52,734 nt of DNA, from NCBI GenBank assembly GCA_003152275.1, contig PLZU01000064.1, positions 5,767 to 58,500 of the forward strand, written 5' to 3'. The stretch is from Actinomycetota bacterium (GTDB lineage: Bacteria > Actinomycetota > Thermoleophilia > Gaiellales > Gaiellaceae). The notes beneath the pieces were generated by a model. It was not told the origin of the DNA and ran no database searches. It worked only from the letters and a program-made list of their open reading frames with translations. Positions 49,549-52,734 of this stretch are shown here, in pieces (the stretch's first letter is position 1; every line of letters begins with the position of its first letter). Both the position numbers and the translations under genes were made by a program.

Positions 49549-50721
49549 TCAGGTGGCCCGCTGGGCGAGGGAGTGGCTACGTCTCAGGTTCTCCGAAGAA
49601 AGATTCCGAGCCTCAGGTTCCCCGAGAAACGCCAACGTGCGCTCGAGCTCGTCGCGCAGCAGGGCGAGGACATCAACGGCTCCCGCTTCGCCGCCCGCGG
49701 CGATTCCGTACAGCAGGGCGCGCCCGATCATCACGGCCTGAGCGCCGCTCGCCAGGTACTTGACGATGTCGCTGCCGCGCCGGATGCCGCTGTCGGCGAG
49801 CACCGTCAGGCGTGCGGCCAGTCGGTCGGCGATGGCGGGAAGCACGTCGATCGGTGACGGAGCGCTGTCCAGATTGCGGCCGCCATGCGAAGACACCACG
49901 ATGCCGTCTGCGCCGCAGTCGTGCGCCCGCTGCGCGTCGTCCAGCCCGAGGATGCCCTTGACCACCAGGCGGCCAGGCCAACGGCGCCGCAGCTCGCGCA
50001 GGTCGTCCCACGTGAGCCGGTTGTCGATGCGCAAATCGGATGTGACGGCGCTGCGGGTGATCCGGGTCTTGAACGCCTCGGGGTAGTGCGCGTACGTTGG
50101 CATGCCGGTGCGGAGCAGATGGCGAAGCAGCACGCGGGCCAGCCACCGCGGATGCAACGCCACGTCCATGCCGGCACGCAGGCTCGGTACGATGGGTATG
50201 CTGAAGCCGTTGCGGACATTCCATTCCTTCTTGGGGCTGGCCGGCGTGTCGGCGGTCAGGACGAGCGTCTCGACGCCGGCGCCGCGCACCCGTGAGAGCA
50301 GGTCCTGGGTCAGGCCGCGGTTCTCCCAGACGTAGAGCTGGAACCAGAGGTCGGCCGCTGGCGCACTCGCCGCGATCGCCTCGATCGAGGTGATCGACTG
50401 GGTCGATATGCAGAACGGAATGCCGGCATCCCGAGCCGCGCGTGCGAGCGCCACCTCGCCGTCGTACCAGAGGAGTCCGGCCATCGCGGTCGGCGCGACG
50501 ATCACCGGCAACGCCTGCGCCTTTCCGAAGACCTGTGTCGAGAGGTCGATGGAAGCGACGTCGGCAAGGACCTTCGGGACCAGCTTCAACGCATCGAGCG
50601 AGTCGCGCAGGGCGCGCATCGCGACCTCGTCCTCGGTGCCGCGATCGACGTACTCGAACACGCCGCGCGGCAGACGGCGCCGCGCGAGCTCGCGATAGTC
50701 GCTGACGTTCAACGGTCGCAC
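49549..50721 (-). CDS. FMN-dependent alpha-hydroxy-acid dehydrogenase
   Basis: 390 residues of the lactate dehydrogenase (LldD)/mandelate dehydrogenase/glycolate oxidase family. PVIVAPTAMAGLLWYDGE, WFQLYVWENRGL, VLTADTPA, RLVVKGILGLDDA (FMN phosphate Lys), VVSSHGGRNLDSAPSP (catalytic His and Arg) and LADSGIRRGSDIVKYLA. GTG at 50721 or TTG at 50712. Substrate could be L-lactate, mandelate or another 2-hydroxy acid. Neighbouring FAD dehydrogenase suggests both stereoisomers are handled. Confidence 0.88.
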   Translation of the reverse strand: MRPLNVSDYRELARRRLPRGVFEYVDRGTEDEVAMRALRDSLDALKLVPKVLADVASIDLSTQVFGKAQALPVIVAPTAMAGLLWYDGEVALARAARDAGIPFCISTQSITSIEAIAASAPAADLWFQLYVWENRGLTQDLLSRVRGAGVETLVLTADTPASPKKEWNVRNGFSIPIVPSLRAGMDVALHPRWLARVLLRHLLRTGMPTYAHYPEAFKTRITRSAVTSDLRIDNRLTWDDLRELRRRWPGRLVVKGILGLDDAQRAHDCGADGIVVSSHGGRNLDSAPSPIDVLPAIADRLAARLTVLADSGIRRGSDIVKYLASGAQAVMIGRALLYGIAAGGEAGAVDVLALLRDELERTLAFLGEPEARNLSSENLRRSHSLAQRAT

Positions 50722-50735
50722 GCCACGGCGACCCG

Positions 50736-52157
50736 TCAGTCGTGGCGCGGCAGAACCCGCCCCGGGTTCATGATGCCCTTCGGGTCCAGCATGCGCTTCA
50801 CCTGCCGCATGAGGTCGACCTCGACCGGATCCTTGTACCGCTCCATCTCGTCTACGTGCAGGCTGCCGATGCCGTGCTCGGCGCTGAAGGTGCCCCCCAT
50901 GGGCACCGCGATGTCGTAGAGATCGTGCGCGAGGCGCTGCTGGTATCCGGGCTTGTCTTCGACCCCTTGCCAGGCCTCGTGAGACAGCATGCCGATGTAG
51001 TGCAGGTTGCCGTCGCCGATGTGGCCGACGATCACGACTTCCACGCCCGGGTAGCGGGCCTGCAGCATGGCGCCGGCCTGCTCGATGAACGCCGGGATCC
51101 TGTACACCGGGACCGCGATGTCGTGCGTCAGGCCCATGCCTTCTCGTTTGTTGCCCTCGGTCACGTGGTGTCGTACGTGCCAGAGCTGGGCGCGCTGTTT
51201 CTCGCTGCTGGCGACGACGGCGTCGAGCACCGCGCCGCCGGCGAGGGCGCCCTCGAGGCAGGCGTTGAGCTGTTCCGTCAGCGTATCGGCATCGGCGGCG
51301 GAGGTCAGCTCGATCAGCAGCTGCCACTGGCCCCTGTCGCCCAGGGGGCAGTGGCTGCCGGGGATCTGTCGAAGCACGATCTCCAGCTCGGAGCGCGACA
51401 TCAGCTCGAGCGCGACCAGCTCGCCCGCGAACTGCTTTTGCAGCCGCTCGCCGAGCAACACCACCTCGTGGATATCGTCGAGGGCGAACATCGCCGTCAG
51501 TACCGTCTTCGCCAACGGGAAGAGCTTCAGCGTCGCGGCCGTGACGATGCCCAGCGTCCCCTCCGCGCCGATGAAGAGGTTCTTCAAGTCATACCCGCTG
51601 TTGTCCTTGCGCAGCGCGCGCAGGCCGTTCCAGATGCGGCCGTCCGGGAGCACGACCTCGAGCCCGAGGACAAGGTCGCGCGTGTTGCCGTAACGGACGA
51701 CCGACGTTCCGCCGGCGTTGGTCGCGACGTTCCCGCCGATCTGGCAGGAGCCTTCAGCGCCCAGGGAAAGCGGGAAGTAGCGATCTGCCGCGCGGGCCGC
51801 TTCCTGCACTGTGGCCAGCACGCAACCGGCTTCGACGGTCATCGAGTTGTTGCGCGGATTCACCTCACGCAGGGCGTTCATGCGCTCGAGCGAAACCACC
51901 ACGCCTTCTCCGCCTTCGGAAGGCACCGAGCCGCCGCACACGCTCGTGTTGCCGCCTTGCGGGAACACCGGCACGCCGTGTTCGCTGCAGAGGCGAAGGA
52001 CGGCGGCGACCTCCTGCGTCGAGCGGGGCAGCACGACGCATAGCGCGCGCCCGTGATGCCGGTTGCGCCAGTCGTGAAGGTAGCGGTCCTGGTCGGCGGC
52101 GTCGATCAGGATCGAGCGTTCGTCGAGGAAGCCACGCAGCCGCGCAACGAAATCCAT
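50736..52157 (-). CDS. FAD-linked 2-hydroxyacid dehydrogenase (GlcD/DLD type)
   Basis: 473 residues. FAD_binding_4 domain (VPVFPQGGNTSVCGGSVP, GAEGSCQIGGNVATNAGG, GAEGTLGIVTAATL), then the FAD-oxidase C domain with HIGDGNLHYIG (metal His) and SAEHGIGSLHVDEM, ending in GIMNPGRVLP. D-lactate or D-2-hydroxyglutarate-type substrate. The ATG overlaps the stop of the ABC ATPase gene (TGATG). It and the FMN enzyme form one unit for D/L hydroxy acids. Confidence 0.92.
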   Translation of the reverse strand: MDFVARLRGFLDERSILIDAADQDRYLHDWRNRHHGRALCVVLPRSTQEVAAVLRLCSEHGVPVFPQGGNTSVCGGSVPSEGGEGVVVSLERMNALREVNPRNNSMTVEAGCVLATVQEAARAADRYFPLSLGAEGSCQIGGNVATNAGGTSVVRYGNTRDLVLGLEVVLPDGRIWNGLRALRKDNSGYDLKNLFIGAEGTLGIVTAATLKLFPLAKTVLTAMFALDDIHEVVLLGERLQKQFAGELVALELMSRSELEIVLRQIPGSHCPLGDRGQWQLLIELTSAADADTLTEQLNACLEGALAGGAVLDAVVASSEKQRAQLWHVRHHVTEGNKREGMGLTHDIAVPVYRIPAFIEQAGAMLQARYPGVEVVIVGHIGDGNLHYIGMLSHEAWQGVEDKPGYQQRLAHDLYDIAVPMGGTFSAEHGIGSLHVDEMERYKDPVEVDLMRQVKRMLDPKGIMNPGRVLPRHD

Positions 52158-52734
52158 CAGTCCAGGACGACTGCGTTCGCCCGGCTCCAGGCCAGACGGA
52201 CTGTTTGGCCGGGTTGGATCGCGGCGTCGTCGCGTGCCGAGATGCGCGACGCGAGCAAGCGCTCCTGGCCGGCCACTGCTTGCACCCGGGTGCGGCCGCC
52301 AACGAAGGAAAGCTGTTCCACCAGGGCGTCGACAAAATTCTCTTCCACGGGCGTTTCGTCCGGTTGCAGGACACGCACGTTCTCGGGCCGGATCAACACC
52401 TCGACCTGGGCGCCGGCTGCCGGGTGGCGGCCGTGCACCTGCATGCGCAGGCCGCTCGCGGTCTGCGCCAGGCCCGGCTCGAGCAACGTGCCGCCCAGGA
52501 TGTTCGATTCGCCGACGAAGTCCGCCGTGAAGCGGTTCGCCGGGTCGAAGTACAGCTCCGCCGGCGTGCCTAGGTGCTCGACGCGGCCATGGTTCATGAG
52601 GCAGATCGTGTCGGAGAGGTTGAGTGCCTCTTCCTGATCGTGGGTGACGTAGATCAAGGTCGTGCCGATGTCGCGATGCAGGCTCTTGATCTCGCCTTGC
52701 AGCTGATCACGCAGCTTCTTGTCGAGCGCGCCGA
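52157..52734 (-). CDS. ABC transporter ATP-binding protein, C-terminal part
   Basis: About 192 residues; the 5' end lies beyond the window. It starts in the D-loop region (GALDKKLRDQL), then the H-loop IYVTHDQEEALNLSDTI, and a TOBE domain (VLIRPENVRVLQ, VEQLSFVGGRTRVQA) as in polyamine/iron/putrescine importers (PotA type). Walker A and B are outside the window. Coupled to the hydroxyacid dehydrogenases, so it may import their substrate; the permeases are not visible. Confidence 0.9.
   Translation of the reverse strand, partial: GALDKKLRDQLQGEIKSLHRDIGTTLIYVTHDQEEALNLSDTICLMNHGRVEHLGTPAELYFDPANRFTADFVGESNILGGTLLEPGLAQTASGLRMQVHGRHPAAGAQVEVLIRPENVRVLQPDETPVEENFVDALVEQLSFVGGRTRVQAVAGQERLLASRISARDDAAIQPGQTVRLAWSRANAVVLD

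Overview
The window is high-GC DNA with dense, overlapping operons. It most likely comes from an actinobacterium, probably Thermoleophilia (Gaiellales or Solirubrobacterales type). The evidence is a whiA-gap-pgk-tpiA-gpmI block, an actinobacterial-type SOS box (CGAAC-N4-GTTCG) in front of a LysM gene, a PyrR-controlled pyrimidine operon, GTG/TTG starts, and strong use of CTC (Leu) and GAG. This assignment rests on gene content and was not tested phylogenetically.

Left host region (1-16332). A minus-strand operon pyrR-pyrB-pyrC-carA-carB makes carbamoyl phosphate, carbamoyl aspartate and dihydroorotate; carB runs off the left edge. Its leader has a promoter, a PyrR-binding hairpin next to a Shine-Dalgarno site, and a 14-codon leader ORF coupled to pyrR. 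Two copies of a hairpin element lie in front of pyrB and carA. Next come RNase Z, a SnoaL-like protein, a LysM protein under two LexA boxes, two secreted glycoside-hydrolase-like paralogues, a DgcN/DgcA-like D-glutamate pair, tRNA-Arg(CCG), an MgtE_N/CBS protein with an NRAMP-related transporter, a HIT protein and a GYD-domain protein.

Integrated element (16333-32981, 16.6 kb). It sits in tRNA-Gly(CCC) between 48-bp direct repeats; the intact tRNA is at the right end. From left to right it carries a tyrosine integrase, small regulatory-looking genes, an excisionase/repressor-like HTH gene, a tail tape measure, a decoration-like protein, several structural candidates, large and small terminase, a RepA-like ATPase, and many tiny coupled genes. 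The right end holds cargo: a HEPN-like RNxxxH protein, and a STAS-like (DUF4325) plus GHKL-ATPase pair. No portal, major capsid, prohead protease domain, endolysin or holin was recognised, so it is either a satellite-like element or an eroded prophage. Three kinds of helical-pitch sequence doublets lie in its non-coding gaps.

Right host region (33010-52734). Class I aldolase and GlpX converge. They are followed by argS, a K+-channel/TrkA-like protein, a DUF3467 protein, a membrane protein and a metallophosphoesterase. A minus-strand cluster runs ogt-whiA-DUF11 protein-gap-pgk-tpiA-gpmI-ECF sigma. The last 5-6 kb (pruA, an EamA transporter, an FMN hydroxyacid dehydrogenase, an FAD-linked hydroxyacid dehydrogenase and a partial ABC ATPase) shifts toward CTG-rich codon use and may have been acquired.
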